From positions 3,224,001 through 3,288,000 of the forward strand of contig OW818645.1 of assembly GCA_942492835.1 (NCBI GenBank): 64,000 nucleotides of DNA. The letters run 5' to 3'. The translations under genes and the position numbers were made by a program. The first letter of the stretch is position 1. Every line of letters begins with the position of its first letter. Positions 1 through 7,427 of this stretch are shown here, in pieces. Source of the DNA: GWB2-37-7 sp942492835 (GTDB taxonomy: Bacteria; Bacillota; Clostridia; Lutisporales; Lutisporaceae). Below the pieces are notes generated by a model, which did no database searches, was not told the origin of the DNA, and worked only from the letters and a program-made list of their open reading frames with translations.

Positions 1-1
1 A

Positions 2-1819
2 AATGATGTAATACTGCAAAAAACACCATATACCTTTGACGTATCAGTATGGGAGCTGTTCTGGTGGTCAATAGAAGGAGCAAAGGTATGTTTCTTAACA
101 CCAGGAGGAGAAAAAGACCCAGAAGAAATAGTAAAAGCAATAGAAAAGCAAAAAGTAACAACAATGCACTTTGTACCATCAATGCTGAACATATTCCTAG
201 AGTACATAGAAGGCAGGGCTGATATAGAGAAATTATCCAGCTTGAAGCAAGTATTTTCAAGTGGAGAAGCATTGACAGCACCACAGGTTGAGAGATTTAA
301 CAGAATATTATACAGCAAGCTAGGAACAAAGCTGATAAACCTATATGGACCAACAGAAGCAACAGTAGACGTATCCTACTTTGATTGCTCCACAGGAGAG
401 AAGTTTGATGTAATACCAATAGGAAAGCCAATAGACAATATAAGCTTATTGGTAGTTGATAAGTATAACAACTTACTGCCTGTAGGAGTACCAGGAGAGC
501 TATGCATATCAGGTGTAGGAGTAGGAAGAGGCTATCTAAATAGACCAGACTTGACCGCAGAAAAGTTCATACAAAATCCTCACATACAAGGAGAGAGGAT
601 GTATAGGACAGGGGATCTGACAAAGTGGATGCCAGATGGGAACATAGAGTACCTAGGCAGAATAGATAATCAAGTAAAGATAAGGGGCTTTAGAATAGAG
701 CTGGGAGAAATAGAAAACGAGCTGCTAAAGCACAGTGAAATAAAAGAAGCAATAGTAATAGACAAAGTAGACAAGAATGGGAATAAGTATCTATGTGGTT
801 ATATAGTATCAGAGAGGGAATTGACAGTATCAGAGCTAAAGGAACATCTGCTAAAGAATCTACCTGACTATATGGTACCTGCATACTTCATAACCTTAGA
901 CAAGCTTCCTTTATCAGCAAATGGAAAGGCAGACAGAAAAGCACTACCAGAGCCTGATGGAAGCATAAATACAGGGGTAGAATATGCAGCACCGGCAAAT
1001 GAAATAGAAGAAAAACTAGTAAGCATATGGCAGGAACTTTTACAGCTAGAAAAGGTAGGCATAAATGATAACTTCTTTGATCTAGGCGGTAATTCACTGT
1101 CTATTATAAAGATGCATACCAAAATAGAGGAGCAAAATATAGGCAAGATAAAAGTAACCGATATCTTTGCAAACCCAACAATATCAAAACTTTCAGAGTT
1201 TATAGAAAGCAGTAATAGCAATCAAAATAAGGAAATAAATATTAAGCATTTAAGGTTGCCTCAGCAATACTTTGGCAGCAGCAGTATGAATACTATGATG
1301 TTCAAGTTTAAAATTACTGAGCTTAGTAAACTAAAAGAAATATCGATTAAAGAACATGTTGATGTAAATGATATACTGCTATCCTCCTATATATACCTTT
1401 TGTCAGAAATATCTGGCCAAAAGGAGATTGCAGTGCAGACTATGTTAGAGGATAACATAACCATTATGCCAATTGATGTCAATCTTGAAGGATTAGAAGA
1501 TTTTCCAACATTGTTCAAGGAAATAAATATACAAAGAAAACAAAAAAATGCTGAGGGAGAATATACCATAAATGATTTAAATAGTATCAATCGCAATAAA
1601 GATGCTTTGGATATTACTCCGCTGGTATATAAAAAGGGTACTATAAGCTCCAATCAAGATTTGATTCATGCTCATGACATAATAATGGAAATATCCGAGG
1701 AGGAAGACCTATTGCAGTTTAAGTGCGAATACAATGGTAAGAAATTAAAGGAAGATAAAATGCAGGGGTTAATAAATGGGTATTTGAAGTTAAATAAAAT
1801 GGTTATTAATAATTATTAA
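2..1819 (+). CDS. NRPS, 3' part: A(Ser)-T-half C domain
   Basis: The frame is open from the left edge, so the N-terminal part is outside the window; 605 residues are visible. Order: adenylation domain from within core A4 to A10 (to about 960), carrier domain (about 1000-1220, motif LGGNS with the phosphopantetheine Ser codon at 1094), then about 195 residues (1230-1816) that look like the C-terminal half of a condensation domain. Read against the GrsA pocket, the specificity code is DVWHFSLVDK, the standard Ser code. The tail has no HHxxxDG motif and no thioesterase follows. A protein ending this way could hand its chain to the KS protein encoded at 7428, but that is inference. The stop is 22 bases before the malonyltransferase gene, so the two are probably co-transcribed. 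The Ser call is firm as a code match; the role of the tail is unknown. Confidence 0.93.
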   Translation, partial: NDVILQKTPYTFDVSVWELFWWSIEGAKVCFLTPGGEKDPEEIVKAIEKQKVTTMHFVPSMLNIFLEYIEGRADIEKLSSLKQVFSSGEALTAPQVERFNRILYSKLGTKLINLYGPTEATVDVSYFDCSTGEKFDVIPIGKPIDNISLLVVDKYNNLLPVGVPGELCISGVGVGRGYLNRPDLTAEKFIQNPHIQGERMYRTGDLTKWMPDGNIEYLGRIDNQVKIRGFRIELGEIENELLKHSEIKEAIVIDKVDKNGNKYLCGYIVSERELTVSELKEHLLKNLPDYMVPAYFITLDKLPLSANGKADRKALPEPDGSINTGVEYAAPANEIEEKLVSIWQELLQLEKVGINDNFFDLGGNSLSIIKMHTKIEEQNIGKIKVTDIFANPTISKLSEFIESSNSNQNKEINIKHLRLPQQYFGSSSMNTMMFKFKITELSKLKEISIKEHVDVNDILLSSYIYLLSEISGQKEIAVQTMLEDNITIMPIDVNLEGLEDFPTLFKEINIQRKQKNAEGEYTINDLNSINRNKDALDITPLVYKKGTISSNQDLIHAHDIIMEISEEEDLLQFKCEYNGKKLKEDKMQGLINGYLKLNKMVINNY

Positions 1820-1841
1820 CATATCGAAAGGAGGGAGATTA

Positions 1842-3083
1842 GTGAAAAAAATAGCATTGTTATTTTCAGGCCAAGGCTCTCAATACATTGGAATGTCTAA
1901 AAAATTATGTAGTGATTTTGAAGTTGCCAACAGGGTATTTGAAGAAGCTAATGATGTTCTAAATTTTGATTTAAGAAAGCTTTGCTTTGAAGGTAATATA
2001 GAAGATTTAACAGATACCTACAACGCACAACCAGCAATTCTTGCTGCAAGCGTTGCTGCATTTAATGTATATATGCAGGAAGTAGGTATAGAGCCAAGTT
2101 ATCTAGCGGGTCATAGCTTAGGGGAGTTTTCTGCGTTGGTATGTGGAGGTGTTCTAAAGTTATCCGATGGATTGAGGGTAGTGAGATGTAGGGGAAAACT
2201 AATGGGAGAAGTACAAGAATCTGTAAAGAGTGCTATGGCGGCAGTAGGCCACATAGATCAGTATACATTGGAAGAAATATGTGAGGAATCGTCTACAGAT
2301 AAAGAACAGGTTGTAATTGCATGTTATAATGCCCCAGAGCAGTTAGTAATTTCGGGACATATAAATGCAGTTAACATAGCAAAAAAGAAAATCGAAGAAA
2401 TAGGTGGACAAGCCACTCCGTTAAAGGTTTCAATGGCTTTCCATAGTCCTATGCTTTCAGAACAAGCAAATAAATTTAAGGAGGAGATATCTAAATACAA
2501 TATTAATCAGCACAAATACCCAATCATCTCAAATGTAACAGCTTATCCATATAAAGATAAAGAAGAAATGCTGGAAAGCTTGAAGCAACAGATGATTAAA
2601 CCTGTACAGTGGATAGATACAATGAAATATCTTGAGAAAAATAATGTTACCTTAGCAGTTGAGCTCGGTCCAGGTACTGTACTAAAAAAATTAGCCTACA
2701 AAAACATAAAGCATATTACAGCATTTTCCTATGATAAGGCAGAGGATGTAGGAGAACTGAAAAAGCTTCTAGGCGCTAAGGTTAAGGATTACTCAATAGT
2801 TCAAAGGTGTATATCTGCTGCAATAACAGTTCAAAACAAAAACTTTGACGACGAGGAGTATAGGGTTGGTGTCATAGAACCCTATAGACGAATTCAGCAA
2901 ATGCAGCTAGAGCTGAAACAAAAAGAGCTGCCTCCATCAATGGAACAGATGGAGGATTCACTAAGAATGTTAAAGTCAGTTTTTACTACTAAAAAAGTCG
3001 CAGAAGAAGAACAAGTAAGAAAATTTAAACAGATATTAGATGAAACTGGCACTAATGATCTATTTAGTGAATGGATATCCTAG
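1842..3083 (+). CDS. trans-acting malonyl-CoA:ACP transacylase (FabD/FenF type)
   Basis: A 413-residue acyltransferase that should load malonyl units onto the AT-less KS-ACP module encoded at 7428. Visible motifs: GQGSQ (10-14), nucleophile elbow GHSLGEF with Ser92, conserved Arg near 117, and AFHS with His201, a combination typical of malonyl-specific enzymes. The catalytic domain ends near residue 310; a charged, probably helical extension of about 100 residues follows. The total is close to the roughly 400 residues of FenF/ItuD-type enzymes in Bacillus lipopeptide clusters. The start is GTG, chosen because AAAGGAGGGAG lies just upstream (1827-1837). It sits 22 bases after an NRPS gene and 38 before a membrane-protein gene. 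A housekeeping FabD is less likely given the context and the extension. Confidence 0.93.
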   Translation: MKKIALLFSGQGSQYIGMSKKLCSDFEVANRVFEEANDVLNFDLRKLCFEGNIEDLTDTYNAQPAILAASVAAFNVYMQEVGIEPSYLAGHSLGEFSALVCGGVLKLSDGLRVVRCRGKLMGEVQESVKSAMAAVGHIDQYTLEEICEESSTDKEQVVIACYNAPEQLVISGHINAVNIAKKKIEEIGGQATPLKVSMAFHSPMLSEQANKFKEEISKYNINQHKYPIISNVTAYPYKDKEEMLESLKQQMIKPVQWIDTMKYLEKNNVTLAVELGPGTVLKKLAYKNIKHITAFSYDKAEDVGELKKLLGAKVKDYSIVQRCISAAITVQNKNFDDEEYRVGVIEPYRRIQQMQLELKQKELPPSMEQMEDSLRMLKSVFTTKKVAEEEQVRKFKQILDETGTNDLFSEWIS

Positions 3084-3121
3084 CCATAACTTCCAAATAA
3101 AAAGTAAAAGGAGGAAACGAA

Positions 3122-3949
3122 ATGAAGAAATATCTAAAAATATTTGGAAATGTAGTATTGTATTTAGGAATAATGATTTCGATGAATTATGCAGTAGCAA
3201 TATTTGTTAATTATTTAATATATTCTAAGATAATTGCCGGAGATGCTTACAAATGGCTTTATCAAAACCAAGGAGTGCTAACAATAGCAACTGTATTGCT
3301 TTCAATGGGTTTGTATTTACTAATATTTAAGCTTAAGAAAAAGAGCTTTGTTGATTTTTGTGAACTAAAACCAATAGACTCAAAACCTGTTGCTAAAATA
3401 TTAGTTATTGCTTTAGCTATGGGGATATTTACTACTGCATTTACGTCAATATCTTTCATTTTAGAGAGATTTCCTGAAGTTGATTTAACTATTAATTTCT
3501 TTATGGGAAGCGGAAGCATTATAATTGCGATACTAAGCTCAGTATTGTTAATGCCTGCTCTTGAAGAGATAATTTTTAGAGGTCTGATATTTAGTGAGCT
3601 AAAAAGCAATATGGCATTGCCAATAGTTTTTCTAATATCGAATAGCTTATATACTATTTTGCAGCCTAATTTATTAACTATGATATTTGGATTTGTCGGA
3701 GGTATCCTTTTCACATTAGCATATTTATGGACAAAATCCTTATGGGGTGCAATTATTTTACAAACAAGCAGTTGCTTTTTCATGCTAATCTTCAGAAGAC
3801 TGGGAGTTCATATGGTATTTAGAAGCTTTGGAGATATAGTATTGGCAATTCTTGTATTGGTAACTGCTATTGTAATTGCATATGTAATGTTCAGCATTGG
3901 AAAAGATAGTAAAAAATTATCACAAGCTTCAAACAATTTATCAATATAA
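3122..3949 (+). CDS. CPBP-family membrane protein, degraded active site (1)
   Basis: A 275-residue protein of several hydrophobic helices matching the CPBP (CAAX protease / bacteriocin-processing) family. The first catalytic motif EExxxR is present (Glu148, Glu149, Arg153). The FxxxH motif is not visible (the aligned stretch reads SLYTI) and the later motif that normally begins with His has Gln (near 214). This suggests it may not be an active protease. CPBP proteins occur in bacteriocin loci, often tied to immunity; a self-protection or transport-related role here is inference. ATG is preceded by AAAGGAGG at 3109-3116. It is the first of three related genes (with those at 3968 and 6395), all in the same orientation. 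Confidence 0.85.
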   Translation: MKKYLKIFGNVVLYLGIMISMNYAVAIFVNYLIYSKIIAGDAYKWLYQNQGVLTIATVLLSMGLYLLIFKLKKKSFVDFCELKPIDSKPVAKILVIALAMGIFTTAFTSISFILERFPEVDLTINFFMGSGSIIIAILSSVLLMPALEEIIFRGLIFSELKSNMALPIVFLISNSLYTILQPNLLTMIFGFVGGILFTLAYLWTKSLWGAIILQTSSCFFMLIFRRLGVHMVFRSFGDIVLAILVLVTAIVIAYVMFSIGKDSKKLSQASNNLSI

Positions 3950-3967
3950 TAAAAGGAGATTTGATTT

Positions 3968-4801
3968 ATGAATAAAAAATTAAGAGCAGTGATTAACCTA
4001 GCTTTATATACTGTTATATATTTCGTTATTTTATTCTCAGAATTAGCAGTAGTAAAATATTTTGCAATGAACAATAGGGCATTTTATGATTGGTATATGA
4101 TGAATCAGGATACTGGTGTAATAATTAATGATGTAGTCTCGTTGATAATATTTGGTATTATATTCAAATATACTCACAAGCAAAGCCTTCTTGTTCATTG
4201 TAAGTTTAAAAAAGTAGATGCTAAAGCTATTGCAGTTCTTGCATTAGTAGGTTTATGTGTAGGCTTGTTTACTACAGCACTTGTTAGATCTCCATTTGTA
4301 GCAGCTAGGATTCCTCAATTAGGCGACTTGGTTGATGCATTGTTTATAGGTTCAACTGTTATATGCTTTTTATTATTCCTCATTATTGGTTCAATATATA
4401 AAGAAATATTATTTAGAGGAATATATTTTAACGATCTAAAGGAGTTAATGCCATTTGTGGTTGCCTTAATAGTCCAAGGTCTTATGTATGGAGTATACTT
4501 CTTCTTTACTAGTATACCTTTGATAGTATATGGTCTTTTTGGAGCGGTATTGTTTGGTCTGATATACACTTGGTTTGATTCAATATGGGCACCAATAGCT
4601 GTACAAATTACTAGTACAGGTGGAATGTGGATACTGTGTATTTTTAAAGGAGAATTTGTACGAAACAACTATTATGCAATTATAGTATTAAGTTTTATTG
4701 CTATAGTAGGCGGAATATACTATTTGTTGAAGAATAAGAGCGATTATGCGGTGAAAAAAGAAATAGTAAATAGTACAAATAAGGTAAGCAAGGGTGCTTA
4801 A
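3968..4801 (+). CDS. CPBP-family membrane protein, degraded active site (2)
   Basis: A 277-residue polytopic membrane protein, homologous by eye to the proteins encoded at 3122 and 6395: similar length, similar N-terminal helices and the same FRGxxFxxLK region. The catalytic glutamate pair is altered to KE (Lys145-Glu146, Arg150), the second motif lacks His, and the third has Gln203 in place of His. It therefore keeps none of the complete catalytic set and is the most degraded of the three. The gene starts at an ATG with AAAGGAGAT upstream, 18 bases after the previous stop, so translation is likely linked. Function unknown; immunity or a partner of the neighbouring peptidase are possibilities without direct support. 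Confidence 0.83.
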   Translation: MNKKLRAVINLALYTVIYFVILFSELAVVKYFAMNNRAFYDWYMMNQDTGVIINDVVSLIIFGIIFKYTHKQSLLVHCKFKKVDAKAIAVLALVGLCVGLFTTALVRSPFVAARIPQLGDLVDALFIGSTVICFLLFLIIGSIYKEILFRGIYFNDLKELMPFVVALIVQGLMYGVYFFFTSIPLIVYGLFGAVLFGLIYTWFDSIWAPIAVQITSTGGMWILCIFKGEFVRNNYYAIIVLSFIAIVGGIYYLLKNKSDYAVKKEIVNSTNKVSKGA

Positions 4802-4824
4802 TTAAAAAGTATATGGAGAATATT

Positions 4825-6348
4825 ATGTTCAAGAAAAATAAATTAGTCGTAAATGTACTGATTTGCATTATGGCAGTAGCCATATTTGTTAGTTCTGTGA
4901 TAAGTATGGAGGATAAATCCATACTTATCACAGACAACAACAGTGAACAGCTTATTTCAAGCTTCGATAATTATGCAAGAAAAGTATCAGAAGGTTACAA
5001 TTCTGGGTTGGCAGTTGCTTTAATTGAGAAGGGACAGATAGCTTTCATTAAGGGTTATGGCTATGCAGATAAAGAAAATGGTCTGCTGATTCAAGGCGAT
5101 ACTGCGTTTCAAGCTGCTTCTATATCAAAATCAGTTGCTGCTTGGGGAGTAATGAAGCTTGTTGAAGAAGGCAAGATAGATCTTGATGCACCAGTAGAAA
5201 AGTATCTTACTAGGTGGAGTATTCCTTCTTCAAGCTTTGACACAGATAAGGTAACTATAAGGCTACTGCTGAGCCATACCTCTGGACTGTCCTCCCATGG
5301 ATATGCAGGATATGAGCCAGATAGTACTATTCCTACCTTGGAGGAATCTTTACTGGGAAAAGGGAAATATTTAGAACCAGTAAAACTGGTAAAAGAGCCA
5401 GGCACAGCTTATAAGTATTCAGGGGGAGGATATACTGTACTTCAACTTATGATAGAGGAAGTGACAGGTATTCCTTTTTCGGAATATATGCAAAAGGAAG
5501 TTTTGATTCCTCTTGGAATGAATAACAGCAGCTATGATTATAAGGTAATGCAGAAAAAGGTTGCAAAAAGCTATGGTGTATTTGGCGAGGTTTTACCAGG
5601 ATATATATACACAGAGGAAGCTGCAGCTGGATTATATACAACAGCAGAGGATTTAGGTAAGTTTGTATTAGCAAGCCTCAGCTTGGATGTGGATAATGAC
5701 AATAAGGTATTAAAGCCTGAGACCATAAAACTGATGCAAAGCATTGCAAATTCTGAATTTCCATTTGGATTAGGCTATATGGAGGTACCCTTTGAGGATG
5801 GAAGAAGATTATTAGAACATAGGGGTACAAACAGAGGATGGCGGAATAAATATATATTTTCTACTGATACAAAAGATGGCTTGGTTATACTTACAAATAA
5901 CGATAATGCAAGAAGTTTAGCTAATGACGTTGAAATGTATTGGGAGCAAAGTAAATTTGGAGATATATCAGATAGCTTGAAAGCTATTAAGCAAAAGCAA
6001 ATTTATGTATTGCTAGCCTTCTTAATACTTGCTGCAGGTCTTCTAATATATTTAAGCAATACCATATTTGATATAGTAGGTCTTAATAAGAAAAAAAGCT
6101 TTTATAAGCCTAATAGCAAAAAAGTTAAGCCTTTATTGATATCATTGTTATCAGCTGTTTTTGGAAGTCTTTGGCTTATATTGTTTTACACAGGCATGTT
6201 TTATAAGGGATGGACACTTATAACCTTTATGCCTAAGGGTTTTAACCTATTAAGCATAGTTATAGCTTTATGGTGTTCGGCTATATGTACTACGAATATT
6301 ATTAAGTATAAAGGATATAGCAAAAATACTAATAATATTAAATTATAA
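4825..6348 (+). CDS. serine peptidase, beta-lactamase fold, ClbP-like membrane topology
   Basis: A 507-residue protein of the class C beta-lactamase/D-peptidase family. In numbering from this start: an N-terminal membrane/signal segment (about 8-26), SxxK at Ser99-Lys102, a tyrosine motif at Tyr198 (YSGGGY), HRG near 332, and three hydrophobic helices at about 392-412, 436-457 and 472-493. A catalytic domain outside the membrane followed by three C-terminal helices is the layout of ClbP, which removes N-acyl-D-Asn from pre-colibactin; XcnG and ZmaM do the same job in other clusters. An acyl-D-Asn starter module is encoded at 42175. Unspecific serine hydrolases of similar layout are common in Firmicutes, so the prodrug role is inference. 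ATG 4825 has GGAGA five bases upstream; an in-frame ATG at 4813 has no good site. A perfect 17-bp hairpin lies at 4894-4934. Confidence 0.88.
   Translation: MFKKNKLVVNVLICIMAVAIFVSSVISMEDKSILITDNNSEQLISSFDNYARKVSEGYNSGLAVALIEKGQIAFIKGYGYADKENGLLIQGDTAFQAASISKSVAAWGVMKLVEEGKIDLDAPVEKYLTRWSIPSSSFDTDKVTIRLLLSHTSGLSSHGYAGYEPDSTIPTLEESLLGKGKYLEPVKLVKEPGTAYKYSGGGYTVLQLMIEEVTGIPFSEYMQKEVLIPLGMNNSSYDYKVMQKKVAKSYGVFGEVLPGYIYTEEAAAGLYTTAEDLGKFVLASLSLDVDNDNKVLKPETIKLMQSIANSEFPFGLGYMEVPFEDGRRLLEHRGTNRGWRNKYIFSTDTKDGLVILTNNDNARSLANDVEMYWEQSKFGDISDSLKAIKQKQIYVLLAFLILAAGLLIYLSNTIFDIVGLNKKKSFYKPNSKKVKPLLISLLSAVFGSLWLILFYTGMFYKGWTLITFMPKGFNLLSIVIALWCSAICTTNIIKYKGYSKNTNNIKL
4894..4934. repeat. perfect 17-bp inverted repeat inside the peptidase gene
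   Basis: Arms tctgtgataagtatgga (4894-4910) and tccatacttatcacaga (4918-4934) are exact reverse complements with a 7-base loop, ggataaa. It lies just after the signal-segment codons, about 70 bases into the gene. No T-run follows it. It could act on the mRNA as a translation or attenuation element, bind a protein, or be a small insertion remnant; only the symmetry is certain. Confidence 0.85.
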
Positions 6349-6394
6349 AAAAGCTTTTTTGAAATGTATTATAAATAATGAAAGGGTGAATTAT

Positions 6395-7216
6395 ATGAAA
6401 AGATATCTAAAAATGATTGGCAATATAGTGCTTTATTTAGCTATATATATTGCTATGAGTCTAATTGTTAATATTACTCTTGGTATGGCATTTAGAAACA
6501 CAGATACCATAAAATGGATTCTAAAAAATATGAGTATAGTAACAATTATAATAAATGTGCCTACGATTTTAGTGTACATTCTAATATCTAAAATTAAGAA
6601 ACAAGATTTCTCAAAAAAATATAATTTCAATACCTTTAATTATAACTACATATATATAATAGCATTAATTGGTATTTCCTTGGGATTTTTTAGTACAAGC
6701 TTTCTTAAAATAAATGCTGTTTATGAAGCCTTTCCACTTCTAGCTGGAGTATTAGCTTCTATAGTATCAGGAAAAAACTTAATAGTCATAGTGCTTGGAA
6801 CAATTACTATGGGAACTATACTTGAAGAAGTACTATTTAGAGGTCTAGTTTTTGATGAGCTTAAGAAAAACATGAACATTGTATTAGCAGTAATATTACA
6901 AGGATTAATTTTCGGAGGATTAACACTAAATATACCTGTAATGATATATGCTGGCTTAGGCGGAATGATATTTGGAATGGTATATATAATATTTGACTCA
7001 ATGTGGGCATGTATTATTGCTCACTTTATAAGTAGTGCAACTTTATTGGCTCTTAGCAGATTGGGAGCAGATTTGATAACACCTACAAATGCAATATATT
7101 TTTGTTTAGGAAGTGTTGTTGTATTAGGTGCTTCAATATATCTCCTACTTAGAAGCAAACAAAAAATACAAAGTGACAAATTCATTAAAGCTCCAAATGA
7201 GCAGGTAAATATTTAG
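6395..7216 (+). CDS. CPBP-family membrane protein (3)
   Basis: A 273-residue polytopic membrane protein, third of the local CPBP set. It keeps EExxxR (Glu144, Glu145, Arg149) and a His in the third motif (His210), so it is the least degraded of the three, but the FxxxH His is missing (the stretch reads LIFGGL). Its N-terminus (MKRYLKMIGNIVLYL) closely resembles that of the protein at 3122 (MKKYLKIFGNVVLYL), which argues for local duplication. The start is the ATG at 6395 with AAAGGGTG upstream; a longer TTG start at 6359 would add 12 residues but lacks a site. It is the last gene of the accessory cassette, with 211 bases before the PKS/NRPS gene. An immunity role is a guess from family context. 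Confidence 0.85.
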   Translation: MKRYLKMIGNIVLYLAIYIAMSLIVNITLGMAFRNTDTIKWILKNMSIVTIIINVPTILVYILISKIKKQDFSKKYNFNTFNYNYIYIIALIGISLGFFSTSFLKINAVYEAFPLLAGVLASIVSGKNLIVIVLGTITMGTILEEVLFRGLVFDELKKNMNIVLAVILQGLIFGGLTLNIPVMIYAGLGGMIFGMVYIIFDSMWACIIAHFISSATLLALSRLGADLITPTNAIYFCLGSVVVLGASIYLLLRSKQKIQSDKFIKAPNEQVNI

Positions 7217-7265
7217 ATTCTACAGGTATGCCGTAGGAAAAATATAACAATAATGCAAAACTAGT

Positions 7266-7321
7266 ATTATATATATCGCGCTAAACAGTTTACATTTATA
7301 AAATAGTGCGATATATATAAT
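7266..7321. terminator. long AT-rich hairpin between accessory and assembly-line genes
   Basis: Arms attatatatatcgcgcta (7266-7283) and tagtgcgatatatataat (7304-7321) pair over 18 positions with one G-T, around a 20-base loop. Pairing continues outward after a three-base bulge (aaaact with agtttt). It lies in the 211-base gap after the last CPBP gene. There is no clean T-run directly after it, so it may be a weak terminator, an attenuator or an operator. Confidence 0.45.
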
Positions 7322-7333
7322 AGTTTTATATTA

Positions 7334-7362
7334 TTGTTAATCTATTTTTCTTAACATATGAA
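7334..7362 (+). promoter_or_regulatory. possible promoter for the PKS/NRPS genes
   Basis: TTGTTA (7334-7339) and TATGAA (7357-7362) are separated by 17 bases, a correct spacing for a sigma-A type promoter; each hexamer matches consensus at four of six positions. It follows the hairpin at 7266-7321 and lies 65 bases before the ATG at 7428. In AT-rich DNA such matches arise easily by chance. Confidence 0.3.
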
Positions 7363-7427
7363 TCAAAGAAAATGCTTAGTGTAAAACATCAAGTCTATTT
7401 AATATGAATTCAGGGGGGGTTGAGCAT

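Noticed and set aside
4825..6348. Beta-lactam resistance enzyme
   Set aside because: The family signature fits, but the three C-terminal membrane helices and the biosynthetic context fit a ClbP-like or other peptidase better; nothing points to beta-lactam hydrolysis.
6347..6360. AAAAAAGCTTTTTT palindrome as a terminator between the peptidase gene and the third CPBP gene
   Set aside because: The stem has almost no GC and could not form a stable hairpin; the next gene begins within 46 bases with a good ribosome-binding site, so read-through is likely.
7404..7427. Upstream ATG for the PKS/NRPS gene
   Set aside because: The ribosome-binding site lies between the two ATGs and serves only 7428; likewise 14243, 6359 and 42130 were rejected in favour of 14252, 6395 and 42175.
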